64,000 nucleotides of DNA from Chondrus crispus. Its lineage: Eukaryota > Rhodophyta > Florideophyceae > Gigartinales > Gigartinaceae. Where the stretch lies: positions 292,470 through 356,469 of the forward strand of contig NW_005178634.1 in assembly GCF_000350225.1 (NCBI RefSeq), read 5' to 3'. This document shows positions 33,679-43,242 of this stretch, piece after piece (the stretch's first letter is position 1; each line of letters begins with the position of its first letter). A model generated the notes under the pieces. It had not been told where the DNA came from. It worked only from the letters and a program-made list of their open reading frames with translations, and made no database searches. A program made the position numbers and the translations under genes.

Positions 33679-34281
33679 GCCTCGTCAATAGAATTAGCCG
33701 ATTAGGAAACACGGAAGAGTCAGAAGTTCGAAACGAACAGACCCGCAAGCAAGGAAAGTCGGAGCGAGAGGAGTCAGGCAGTCTTCCGTCGGGAACGCCT
33801 TTGCAAAAAGGGACTGACGAGCGGGTTACCCTCGAGTCGAGGGAGAAGGAGGGGAAAAGATACAGCTGATGTAGAGGCGCACGCGAGGGAGGCCGATCGA
33901 GAGGAAGTGAATGATTTGGGACGTGATAAGACCGCGAGTGAAATGTTGGAATTGTATTGGGGATGGTCCCCATCAGGAGGCTCTCGAGTTTGAAGTGATG
34001 CAGTGACCAGCGTCGCGGAGAGAGAGTAAGGACAGTCGCCGGAAACGAGACCCCTCGGAGTGAGGAGAAGGGAAACGAAAGACTCAAGCGATTTTGCCTG
34101 GGACCCCCGTCCATGAATGAAATGGCCCGCGCGGCCAGGCCGTGGAAGGGGAGATGTACTGTAGTCTCAGGCCGGGGTAATTTACCTCCTTGGATACGAT
34201 CACACGCGGCCGCCGCGTGCACGTGATGTGACGCCTAGATCGACAATCCGCCCTCATGGGGTGTGATTTAATCAAAAGATA
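33679..34281 (+). other. F-E post-pol spacer with GC palindrome and conserved box
   Basis: No gene seen. The end (about 34153-34282) is a box shared with A-D (41355-41480 and 24000-24110, minus) and G/H (57010-57115, minus): CTGTAGTCTCAG near the start and GATTTAATCAAAAG at the end. Inside it is a 17-base near-perfect palindrome CACGCGGCCGCCGCGTG (34203-34219). Confidence 0.5.
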
Positions 34282-34506
34282 TTGGGGCTCGCTGCTGGTA
34301 AGCTGTCAAATGATCAGCACGAGTCGCAGACTGAACTCCGGCCATACGTCGAAAAATTAACTGCAATTAAGGAAAAAGCCCGCACTTGTACGAAACGTTG
34401 TTGGCAACCCCCACCGCCGACCGCACAAATGCTAGGGGCTCGCCACCGGCGAAGTTGCGATCGATCGCACATGAGAGCACTTGCCAAGTTCGTTCGCAAC
34501 ACCTAA
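34282..34506 (+). CDS. Post-pol ORF a of F-E (up to 74 aa), conserved in G/H
   Basis: A small open frame after the conserved box, with no ATG at its start: both copies begin at the same TTG just after an in-frame stop. The G/H copy (56789-57004, minus) keeps the same frame and a clear protein pattern: AAGKL, then DQ, TE, ARTCTK-CWQ, HRRS-DRS and RALA-F. About half the residues agree, which argues for past coding selection. It may be an exon or the body of a fused protein. Two to four Cys and many basic residues; no known family recognised. Confidence 0.45.
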   Translation: MGLAAGKLSNDQHESQTELRPYVEKLTAIKEKARTCTKRCWQPPPPTAQMLGARHRRSCDRSHMRALAKFVRNT

Positions 34507-34705
34507 ACCCCGCTCGACGAGCGAGAAGATGGGTCCACATGGACCACTGTTGCCCTGACCCATCGACACCACGTGCAAGTACACGGCTACACAGCGCCGC
34601 GTGAAACATCATCATTACGGAAGAGCTTTGTCGCTCCCGCATCGACGCCACACTACGAGTGACTTACTTACCGGCCTGCCGCCATAACCCCCCCATATCT
34701 TTCCT

Positions 34706-35317
34706 ATGTTTCCGTTTTTGTCTTTGTTATTATTATTTTTTATGTTTGTTTTCTTTCACGCACAGAGCGCGAACCCCGCGTCGCGAACGGCGACGGACAA
34801 GAGTGGCGACGCCAACCGATCGAGGCCCCAAGAACAATTCAGAGCGGCGAACCGACAATCACCATCAAGTAACTATGCGGTGTGTCACACTGAGAAGAAG
34901 AACGAGTTGTTCTGCTGTTCATTGCGCAAGGGCGTTACGCCACGAAGTTCCGTCGACCGGCCAGGAGGACAGTACTTTACAAGTGGAGGGCGAAGAGTCC
35001 GAAGGACCGAAGTTTATTCGGAAACCGAGGTCGTGCTCGTAATGAGAATCCGCCCCCACGAAGCCGTTCTACTGGTGGCTGCTCCGTTTTACCACCGACG
35101 GGAATTCCTAACAGCAGCTAGGGCCAACAGCTTAGAAAAAGGGGCAAAATTGGGGAGTCTTCATCGGAAATGCGGTCCCAATGAACTGAGTGATACGAAG
35201 CTAAATTTTCTGTGTATTGGGTCTAGAGAGGACGCCTCGGAAAACGATGTCCAGGTGACTCAGGCGGCGCGCATGGGGGAACCCCCAATACTACGCAGAT
35301 CGAACCCGTTGTTCTGA
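34706..35317 (+). CDS. Post-pol ORF b of F-E: candidate secreted or membrane protein (203 aa)
   Basis: ATG 34706 begins a hydrophobic leader of about 20 residues (MFPFLSLLLLFF, then MFVFFHAQ) typical of a signal peptide, with a plausible cleavage near HAQ-SA. The body is polar with scattered Cys. Same-frame similarity with G/H (56192-56419: SPSSN, CHTEK, ELF) and A-D (about 40590-40850: AVC, ETESEWF, EVMLKMRI against EVVLVMRI) supports real coding. Its place after pol is where env lies in env-bearing Gypsy elements. No fusion peptide, furin site or clear C-terminal anchor is seen, so an envelope role is only a possibility. The T-rich tract could instead be a 3' splice site ending at CACAG. 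Confidence 0.5.
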   Translation: MFPFLSLLLLFFMFVFFHAQSANPASRTATDKSGDANRSRPQEQFRAANRQSPSSNYAVCHTEKKNELFCCSLRKGVTPRSSVDRPGGQYFTSGGRRVRRTEVYSETEVVLVMRIRPHEAVLLVAAPFYHRREFLTAARANSLEKGAKLGSLHRKCGPNELSDTKLNFLCIGSREDASENDVQVTQAARMGEPPILRRSNPLF

Positions 35318-35532
35318 CTACCCATCGAGAGCCGACGACACCTGATGTTCGCAAAAGCCTCGGTTTATGACTGAAAGGTACTGAAGGGAAAGAAAAAAAT
35401 AGAGAGGAGGATGGAGACGGGAAGTGACTGCTTTATGAACGAGGAGATCAAGGTACTCACGCCCTCCTTCATCGGTATGGTCATCTCGCTAAGAACCATT
35501 CTAACGGAAGAAAGCTTCACTCGACGAGCTAC

Positions 35533-36021
35533 TTGACTACGATCCGTCTGCTGCGTGCGAAAAATACCGTCGCCAAGTTCACATGTTCGCCCATACCTCA
35601 AGCGATGTATTGGGATGGTCCCCTTCGCTATCCCTCACCATGCTCTTCATTCATTCATCCTTGTTTAATTTTCCTATCTTGTTATTTATTTGGTTTATAT
35701 CTTGCTTCCCCGCTCCGTGGCCGGATCCTATTTCTTACGAAGGCGGAACGTGAGGCCGCGCCGATGCACAGGGTCCAGAGGGCAAAAAGAGAATCAATAA
35801 TTGTTGAAGGAGGCTACTGTATGGCGCTGGCTTTTACATTACGAAACGCGTCGAATCAAGATTGGATCGTTTGGAAAAGAAACACGGTGCGTCGGTCGTC
35901 AAGACAAAATGGAGAAGAGACGCGATGGTCTGAAGGGTATTTGCTCGTCAGCCGGATCAAACCGCACCAATTTGGTGTCCCTGCTTTGAAAGCGGGGATG
36001 TTTGGGTATAAAGCCAAATGA
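35533..36021 (+). CDS. Post-pol ORF c of F-E: possible membrane protein (162 aa)
   Basis: The start codon used is an ATG in an open frame beginning at 35533; the true start is uncertain. A hydrophobic segment (near PCLIFLSCYLFGLYLA) is encoded by a second T-rich tract; a competing frame from ATG 35640 gives a signal-like leader of its own but stops near 35750. The last 43 or so residues (RRSSRQNGEETRWSEGY through KPHQFGVPALKAG) are almost identical to a G/H ORF (56031-56279, minus), with mostly conservative changes and the same stop. Function unknown. Confidence 0.5.
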   Translation: MTTIRLLRAKNTVAKFTCSPIPQAMYWDGPLRYPSPCSSFIHPCLIFLSCYLFGLYLASPLRGRILFLTKAEREAAPMHRVQRAKRESIIVEGGYCMALAFTLRNASNQDWIVWKRNTVRRSSRQNGEETRWSEGYLLVSRIKPHQFGVPALKAGMFGYKAK

Positions 36022-37660
36022 CGCCTCTGTGCGAATTATTCGTAACAACGAAAATCGACGCCCGTTCTAGGCGATAGCATGCCATCGAAGCACGAACGTT
36101 CGAACAATCGATGATTTAACACTCACTCATGTTATGGGTCTGCCCGAACGAACCCCCTGGCCAGATTGACAACGGCCGAGGCGAGCCACTTGCTACTGTG
36201 CCGAGCGGCGCTCGTTGAGGGTGAACCTAGACCGTGCGGCGCAGGGAAGGAGAACTTCGTCGGTCAAGAAGAATCATCGTAACGTACTGCATCGGTACGA
36301 AGAACGTACCAGTTCTCATCCCAAGGGAACGAGACTGGGTGTAATTTTACATCAGCTGTGTCTGATCGTAGACGTTTGAAACTGTCGACTATGCGACACT
36401 GATCACACGCAGGCTGATGTCTAAAAGACGACCGTTCGTAGCCGAAGTGACAAAGAAGGACGAAACCAGGTCGGTCGAAATGCTTCGTCGCGTAGCGGCC
36501 TGAGACGGACTTGGCATTTAGTAATTTAGGGGAGAGAGCAGAGCTCTGGGATGATGGTGAACGAACCGGTGGACCCTTTCGACAGTGCTGATTTGTTGAC
36601 TGCTCTGAGTGATCGAACGCCGAAGGCCTATATTAACTTCGACAGCTGGTTGCCCCGAATGCTTAAGAGACCGGAGGAGGACGAAGGGGACCCCCCTCCC
36701 CGCTTCATTTTGTGTTTTCGATGGAGACCTTGCCGAGGAAAAATTCGTTGAGGAATAATTGTTGGACGAGAGACGACAGCTGGGACAGCGTTTACGAGAT
36801 GCCGTTAAAAGCGGAGGGTACCCACACTGAGAGTGGCGGATTTAAATGGAACACACGCAGGCATTCCACCGACGGGAAACTTCAAGGCTCAATTGTCACC
36901 TGATCTCAAAGGGGTTTATTCGCTTTGGGGAGGAAGCCGAGCTTTACTGAAAGCGGGTCGTCGTCGACGCGCTCAAGCCGTGACCCCACAGACAACAAAA
37001 GACACGGGAAGTTCGTCGAAAACTACGAACGTTTTTCGTACTGCTAATTCTCAAGTTCCTAGTTGCCAAGGGGACGGAGGACTATAAATTATTCACTTTG
37101 GAAGGAAGTTTGCACCACGTTGCGTGCGCATGTAAGCGCGCTATGATTGAGATTTCCCCAAGACCGGTTGCCGATTTGGCGACCAAGGAGAGGAAACCCC
37201 ATAGCAGGGGTTAATGTGTTTGTCGTCGACGGGATATTCAACGGCGGCATGGAAAACCGAAAAACCGAAAATGATGAAGGCAACCTTGGAGGCGCAATGA
37301 CGCGAGTCCGTTGAGGAAGGGAAGTATTTTATTCTGTCTCACGGTCGTAGACCTCTGGCGGAGGAAACAGGAAAAAGAGAACGACATTCTGAATAAGGGG
37401 TGGAGGAGAAGGTAACACGGATGCACGCGCTGTAGCAGACGTGACCACAAGAGAAGGAAAAGAGAAGGTAATAGGGGATGTGCAACTGCAGTAGCAGAGG
37501 TGCACAGAAAAAGGGTAAGAGAAGAAATACAGTAACGACGAAAAGAGAAGGAAAGTGGAAAGAGGAAGATGCGACCGCGGCGACGGGGCGCATACAAAAA
37601 AAGAGGAGGAAAGTGAAGGTAACGGGGGATACGCAGGTGATTCATTTTATTATCCAATAG
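36022..37660 (+). other. F-E post-pol distal region
   Basis: Stretch 36022-36600 matches G/H 55380-56030 in reverse, including TGGCATTTAGTAATTTAGGG. A small ORF (36551-36751, 66 codons, acidic, Pro-rich end) starts in the conserved part. From about 36600 to 37345 nothing matches G/H, which lacks it. The end is a purine-rich tract and the shared GACCGCGGCGACGGGGCGCAT element before the aORF 3' hairpin. No other gene seen. Confidence 0.45.
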
Positions 37661-37665
37661 CTACC

Positions 37666-37693
37666 GGGTGACGTCGATAACCAGACGTCACCC
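37666..37693 (-). terminator. Hairpin after F-E aORF
   Basis: Perfect 10-bp stem GGGTGACGTC/GACGTCACCC with an 8-base loop. It lies beyond the aORF stop on the minus strand, matching 8991-9016 in B-C. Confidence 0.6.
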
Positions 37694-37749
37694 CAAACGG
37701 GTAATAATCCGAGAATGGATCAGGGGGTGGGAGTCGTCCGAGTGGCGGG

Positions 37750-39450
37750 TCAGTGGGGCGGCACACCCAAGGATTTTTCCTTTGGGAGTGAGGTAACGAG
37801 TCGAGCAAGGACTCGCAGATCATCGAGGGAAGCCCCTTGGAGAGCTTCACCTTCGATGCCATGAGCGCGGAGCAATGTGCAGTAGATGTCAATGGCTCCG
37901 TCGCTCTTTTTGGGAATTGATGGGGACGGTGGGGAAGACAATGCTTCCCTAACCGACAGAGTTTCGGTATGCCCTGCCGAGGGGATATCGACAGCAGGAG
38001 GAGCAGCAGCAGGGGCTGCAGGGAGAGGGGAATCGGGAGCAGCAGCAGGGGCTGCAGGGAGAGGGGAATCTGGAGCAGACGGTCGGGGGCAAACGTCGTC
38101 TGCGCGGGGATCTACGGCTCGTATGGGAGCTACGTCAGGGGTTGGAACTTGGTTGCCGAATTGGCGACTGAGGCGCGCTTCGGAGGGAGAGCACAAGGCG
38201 GATGTCCAAGGGTTGAACCAGACAAAGTCACCCGCCGCACCGTGACTTCGTCCGGGAGAAAAGGACGGGCGTCGCCTCGCGAAGGATCGGGATGAGTTGA
38301 TAGGGGGGACAACATCCCAGTCGACCTGATTGATCTTTTCGAGTAAGGAGTGCAGTTCGAAGTCGGTGTCTGCTCCGCCCAAGGGCACAGTATAGTCCAA
38401 AAGGCACATGAGCTCGACGAGCTTCGGAGGAAGATACCAAAGCCGCCAACAATCGTACGCCTCCCAGAGCAAGGTGGCGGCTACCTTCACGCACCACTCC
38501 GTCAAAAAGACAACCCACAACCCGTGACGAGGATCAGTGAGATGGCTTCCAAAGTAGGTAAGGATGGGACCGAGCTCTGCCCAAAACCCTTGGCAGACCT
38601 CAAATTGTCCCCACCACGAGGGGAGTTGCTGGTACCGGTTGGGATAGTGTGACCGAGCAATTTCCCCCGCCTCAACCATTTGGTAAGCTAGGAAATATCC
38701 CGTGTCCGATCTCATCTTACGGTCGAATCGGACCGTATGCTAGAAGAAGGGGATGTTCCCGCGTTTCGTATATCGGAAATTGAGGGGGAGGATTGCGCGC
38801 GTGTATGACAGGGCATCGTTAGTCACCGTCAGTTGGTTATGCTACAGGCGGTCCGCCTCGAGCACGGGGTTACGCCGTGTCCAGCTGAGGAGGTTGTCAA
38901 GGTAATCACGCTCCCCGTCCGTGCGAAACTTCCACGTGTCACATCCGAAGGACGGAGGGATGAGGGCATCGGATAGGGATAGGTCGAGGCGGTCGAGGAC
39001 GGCTTCCATGAACCGCAGGGATAGGCACTGTCGGCCACGAGGGGAGGAACGACGCAGGATAGAAGGGGGAATGGCGACACGGGCACGACAATCGTAGGAG
39101 GAAATGGCTTGAAGGGGAAGGTGACCCGGTAACATCCCCGCACCGTCGGCAAAGTCGCGCCCGATGTTAGTGACGTCGCGCACGTCGATGGCCGAAAACC
39201 AAGGAGTGGCCGCGTACAGTAAGGGATAGTCGCGCATGGATTTACCTTGGAGCTCGGCTAGTGAGGGGTATCGACAAGGGGCTGATGAAGGATGGAGATC
39301 GGGATGAAAGACCGGTTCAGGAACGTTGGTGTTCGGGGGAAGTCGGGGTATAGAAGGAAGGTCGCTAGGAATGGAAGCCGTGTGTGAGAAGCCCACACCG
39401 CGGCGACCGCCGGCGGTATGTCCGACAGTGGGATGCGATGAAGGAAACAT
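37750..39450 (-). pseudogene. F-E aORF with two nonsense codons
   Basis: Close relative of 7286-8935, starting ATG at 39450, 111 bp inside LTR E. One TAG replaces the Trp of the LWHN segment (near 38854), and another replaces the Gln of FFQHT (near 38742). The rest is open: 38715-37750 gives 321 codons including FEVCQG (lost in B-C), the DPRHGLWVVFLTEW block, a Pro/Ala linker with an extra tandem repeat (PDSPLPAAPAAA twice), and the tail LLRAHGIEGEAL. Only substitutions and small in-frame changes separate it from B-C. Confidence 0.88.
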
Positions 39451-39560
39451 GGAGATCGTCTTACTCTCACGCGAGCGGCGACCGATGGTCGGAAGAAAAA
39501 GGAAGAAGTTGGGAAGCAAGGGAGTGAAGCCGCTGCGCGAGAGCGCTCAGAAGGGGGATA

Positions 39561-40581
39561 TGTAGTGCAATACCCGACTCGGAAAGGGGGGAGGAAGGAA
39601 GTGAAAAACGAAAAAAACTGGATACTGTAGTCCGGGGTTGGGGGACACGCGTGTGCGACGAAGCGCACGATTATTTCAATTATTTAATTTTATTTACTAA
39701 TTAGATCTAGAATCTAGAGCCGGGAGCTACTGTACTCGCCCCGGCGGGGCTCTATATAACTTAGCCCTTTGACCGAACAAGTCAATAAACCAACCCGAGT
39801 TGCCGGAGTTGAATGTCGCCTTGGTCGAAGTCCGTCTCTATCAAGACGCTCCCTTTTACCTAAGCCTACGGCATCCTCTATCGCTCGGGGTTCCCTTTTC
39901 TCTTTCCTTTATTTCCCTATTCTTTTCTATCTCTAATTCTACCTATTTTTCCCTTATCTTGTGTTGGTGCCATCGGCCTCGGTTGCGACCGAACCGGTGT
40001 AGGTGTTTCGAGCCATCGGGCGACACAGTTGACGTAGCGCTGCTACTGTGACCCATTTTCCGACGGAGACCGTTGCAACGACGTCTCCCTCGAAGGGCTC
40101 CGTCGTAGTACGAGTCAGTGTTGGTACCATCGGGGTCGGTTGCGACCGAACCGGTGTAGGTGTTTCGAGCCATCGGGCGGCACGGTTGACGTAGCGCTGC
40201 TACTTTCATTTCATCCCGTCGGGCTGCGTTGCGACGCCCCCGTCGAAGGCCTTGTCGCGTTACAAGGTGTCGAAGAAGCTCAACGAGCATTGGCCTTACA
40301 ACCCAGTGGAACCGGGGTACCTACGTACGTGCCCCACTCCACACTCGTCGGGCAGATCTCTTCGCAAGTCTCTACCACACCGATCCCGTGCCGGGCTGTT
40401 TCTCTGTGCCCCCCTCATCAGGGATCCGAGCTACTACGAGTCGCAAGCTCGTTTAAACGGAGAAGGGAGAGTCGGACACTCCGTAGCGCTGTGCCGTCGG
40501 CAGTTCTTCTTTTTGTTGCTGTTGTTGTTTTTGCTGGACCATCGGACCGCCGTCTCTGCCCGACAGGCGCATTGCACTACA
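39561..40581 (+). repeat. LTR E (3' LTR of F-E) with promoter and poly(A) signals
   Basis: 1,021 bp, uninterrupted, so the best subfamily 1 reference. In sense direction: a palindromic AGATCTAGAATCTAGA tract, a GCCCCGGCGGGGC palindrome, the TATATAA box at 39753-39759, AATAAA at 39784-39789, the duplicated 155-bp unit, and a conserved ORF from 40140 to the LTR end. The polypurine tract AGAAGGGGGATA (39549-39560) abuts it. Confidence 0.93.
40140..40581 (+). CDS. LTR-encoded ORF, about 147 codons within LTR E, ending hydrophobic
   Basis: On the sense strand downstream of the TATA box an ORF runs to the LTR end and beyond. LTRs B, C, F and G have the same frame with indels. Subfamily 2 LTRs A and D keep matching residues around QGAEDARRALALQPS against QGVEEAQRALALQPS and SSLHKSLPP against SSQVSTTP. 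Near the end is a hydrophobic run (AVLLFVAVVVFA; WLLLFLFFFFFL in A). In a 5' LTR it would sit in the gag mRNA leader as a long upstream ORF. It may be real or just conserved LTR sequence. Confidence 0.35.
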
Positions 40582-40586
40582 CGATC
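40582..40586. repeat. Target-site duplication of F-E, right copy (CGATC)
   Basis: Matches 25654-25658 exactly. Confidence 0.95.
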
Positions 40587-41652
40587 ATTAGTGAAAACAG
40601 GGCAGCCGTCGGCGTGGACAGCGTCGTGGGAGCAGATTCTCATTTTGAGCATAACTTCAGTCGCCGAGTTCTCTTCTGTCCCTCGGGGTCTCCTCCAACT
40701 ACCCGGCGGTACTTTCTTCCTGACGGGCATATGGAATTTAGTAACTGGGCGTCCTTGAGCAACAAAAAGAAAAGAAGAAAACCACTCGCTCTCCGTCTCG
40801 GCTTGACACACAGCGTAAAAAAATTGACTATGATCGGCTGGTCGCAAATCTCCCTCGATCGTGTTCGCTCAAGGGTCGTCGACCGGTGTGTGTCGCAAGG
40901 CTTGGTCGTTGTTGACCGCGGTGCAGGGTCTTGTTCTCTATGTGGCAACAACAAAAACGAAACAGAACAGTACAAAAACAAGAAAAAGGAAAGAGGGTTA
41001 CCGTGGCAAATAGGTTAGTGGGTCACTCGTGCCGAAAGGATTTAGGCGAGCGCCAGCGTCAGTCGCCGCAAGCCATGCTCGAACAATAATTCCCCCTCAT
41101 CGAGGGTGCCGATAGTATGTTAAGTTGTAGCACAACCCAGGTGAGTAACATGGTCGTACCGTTGGCAAGTGTCCTGCATGGTTGATGATGGCTTTGCCAC
41201 CAGGTCACTTCGGGTACTTGTGCGGTCGGATGTGGCGGTGACAACCAACACTCGCGATGTTTTTTCTTTTTCTAAATTCTGATTATAGTGTGTGAATGAC
41301 GGCTTGTGTTTCGTCCCCGATTTGCACTGCCGGTTCGGCAACTCGTGACCGGCGTGATCCATTCTTTCGATTAAATCGGGTCCTGCAAGGATAAATCGCT
41401 GGTTTTGACGTCTTTTCTCCTGCGCCTGTCGGTGACGTGTGTGGGTGTTCCAGTAGACTAAATACGTAATCCAGGACTACAGTGGGACGTCCCATTTCAT
41501 AGCGTGGCGGTGTACGCCGGTTCGGGCACCTGCATGGGTTCCGTACTCAATTCCTTCCTGTTCTTTCCAACCCACGTCCTTGGGCTTCCTGCATCCTTCC
41601 TCGATTTCCGGGTCCTCGCGCTGCCTCCTGCCTGGGCGTCTCATGACGGAGT
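40587..41652 (-). other. A-D post-pol region, proximal part, with ORF modules
   Basis: In sense order: the conserved box (about 41480-41355, ending ATTTAATCGAAAGA), an 80-codon ORF starting at ATG 41362 and ending 41120 (basic, no family seen), the block CACGAGTGACCCACTAACC with the T-rich tract (about 41035-40930), then ORF b remnants in two frames (40981-40640 with a hydrophobic start, and a frame with ETESEWF and EVMLKMRI). The region is cut by F-E at 40586 and resumes at 25653. Confidence 0.5.
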
Positions 41653-43242
41653 TTATCCTGATTGCACGTGTGCCACTTGCTGAGGCAAGGGTAGTCTCTT
41701 CCTTCGGAAGTACGTCACGACTGCGCTACGCGGTAACTGTTCTACTGGCTCCCACGTCGCGGCCTCGGGCGTATAGCCGTACCATTTCACCCTGAGAATT
41801 AAGTTCTCCTCGTCGTAGCCGTGGTCCACGATCCTGTCGATCACATACTCCTGACTCTCGGTTCCTTCTTCCTGCGTGTCCAACGGTCGTTCCCCCTTCC
41901 GACGAGCCAGCGAGTCATCCTCATCCTGCTCTTCCGAACGTCCCATCTCTTGTAGATCGAGCGGGATGCCCGCAGCTTTCTGATTTATCAAAGGTCCGTC
42001 ATCCGTCCTATCCTTCGCTTGCGCGGCGGGTTCTTCTCGTTCCCCTTCTTGGTTGAGGAATTGTAGCGCTTGTCGTAGCCCGACTATCGGCGTGTAGTCC
42101 TTGGGACTAGGGGCTAATTCGACTCTATCTCGCGACAGGCGCTCTTCCTGGTCGCCGATGGCAATGACGACCGTATTCTCAGTTGACTCCTTCACTTGAT
42201 ATGGACCCGTAGCCACTTGTGCCAACTTATGTTTCGGCTCGGTGGCCGTGCCTTGATCTTTTCGAAGGAATACGTATGATCCTGAAGGGATGTCATACTT
42301 CGGCTTGCGGAGCCTTGCGTCGAAATTTCGCTTGTAGCGCGCTTGTTCTTTCCGCAAGCTCTTATCAGCGCCTTTCATCAGGCTTTCCAACCACGACTGC
42401 CAATTCAGGTAGTACGCTCGATTCGAGCTAAATCCTTCCAAACTTGGCTGTGCTTGTAACGCAATGCTTCTCGGCGCCCGAGCTAACACCAGCTCGAAGG
42501 GCGCAATGTTCGTAGTTCGATGAACTTGCGTGTTGTATGCGAACGTCACTGCGTCGCTAAATAGGTCCCAGTCCTTGGGATGCTCTCCAACATATTTTCG
42601 CAACGCGGAAGTCAGCGTGCGGTTAAACCTCTCAACTTGGCCGTTGGCTTGCGAGTGGTACGTAGTCGTGAACACATTGCGTATACCGAGAATTCGACAG
42701 ACGTTCTGAAAGAACCGGGCCGTGAACTGTGTTCCATTGTCGGACAGCATCTTGACCGGCGGTCTGTACACGAATACCCAATGGTGAACGAAGGCTTGTG
42801 CGATGTGCGCAGCTGATATCTTCTTTAACGGTACGGTTCGTACCAGTTTCGAGTATCGATCGCTGATCACGAGAATATACCGATTTCCTCGTTTAGTTGT
42901 AATTAGCTCGCCGAGGATGTCGATGGCGACAAACTCCAGCGGAGCTTTGGGCGTGAACAGCTTCATTTCCTTCGTGTTTCTTAACTTCACCCTTTCCCGC
43001 GCACATGCGGCGCCATTCTTCGCGACTGCGTAGCAGTCTAGGGCCATCGTATGCCAGTATAAATATCTTCTCAATGTCTTGTAAAGTTTCCTGCCTCCCG
43101 GGTGGCCTGCCAATTTTGCGTAGTGGCTCAACCCTAGGACGCGGTCCCTTAACGATTGTGGTATCACCACTTGTACAAACTCCGCTGCGGTACGGCATAG
43201 AGTTCCTTTGAGTTCCTCGGTCTCCACGCTGAACGTTCTCAC
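41653..43242 (-). CDS. A-D pol: complete integrase with chromodomain, 529 codons open
   Basis: Single open frame over the region that is frameshifted in B-C and F-E. The HHCC finger is slightly changed at the third position (NGAACAR, first Cys present as GAACA rather than CAACA), followed by AIDILGEL, MLSDNGTQF and NGQVERFNR, so all three catalytic residues remain. GPY/F-like TGPYQV and a chromodomain (EYVIDRIVDHGY through LRVKWYGYTPEAATWEP) end it. Upstream pol is broken, so it would be expressed only if made from an intact relative. Confidence 0.85.
   Translation of the reverse strand: MRTFSVETEELKGTLCRTAAEFVQVVIPQSLRDRVLGLSHYAKLAGHPGGRKLYKTLRRYLYWHTMALDCYAVAKNGAACARERVKLRNTKEMKLFTPKAPLEFVAIDILGELITTKRGNRYILVISDRYSKLVRTVPLKKISAAHIAQAFVHHWVFVYRPPVKMLSDNGTQFTARFFQNVCRILGIRNVFTTTYHSQANGQVERFNRTLTSALRKYVGEHPKDWDLFSDAVTFAYNTQVHRTTNIAPFELVLARAPRSIALQAQPSLEGFSSNRAYYLNWQSWLESLMKGADKSLRKEQARYKRNFDARLRKPKYDIPSGSYVFLRKDQGTATEPKHKLAQVATGPYQVKESTENTVVIAIGDQEERLSRDRVELAPSPKDYTPIVGLRQALQFLNQEGEREEPAAQAKDRTDDGPLINQKAAGIPLDLQEMGRSEEQDEDDSLARRKGERPLDTQEEGTESQEYVIDRIVDHGYDEENLILRVKWYGYTPEAATWEPVEQLPRSAVVTYFRRKRLPLPQQVAHVQSG

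Larger units (their letters stand above)
25659..40581 (+). mobile_element. Element F-E: full-length 14.9-kb Ty3/Gypsy chromovirus inside A-D
   Basis: Complete plus-strand element: LTR F, leader, gag 26837-29151, pro-pol 29022-33678, post-pol region 33679-37660, minus-strand aORF 39450-37750, LTR E. Perfect CGATC duplications flank it. By eye its LTRs differ least of the three pairs (about 1% over the readable part), suggesting the youngest insertion. Lesions: TAG 27407-27409, a 13-bp duplication near 27960, TGA 30234-30236, TAG 30540-30542, A5 frameshift 32327-32331, a one-base loss near 32709, and two nonsense codons in the aORF. RT retains YLDD. Confidence 0.95.

Noticed and set aside
25654..40586. 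Reading F-E as a simple inversion of B-C
   Set aside because: F-E has its own LTR pair, its own target duplication (CGATC) and a different post-pol half, so it is a separate insertion.
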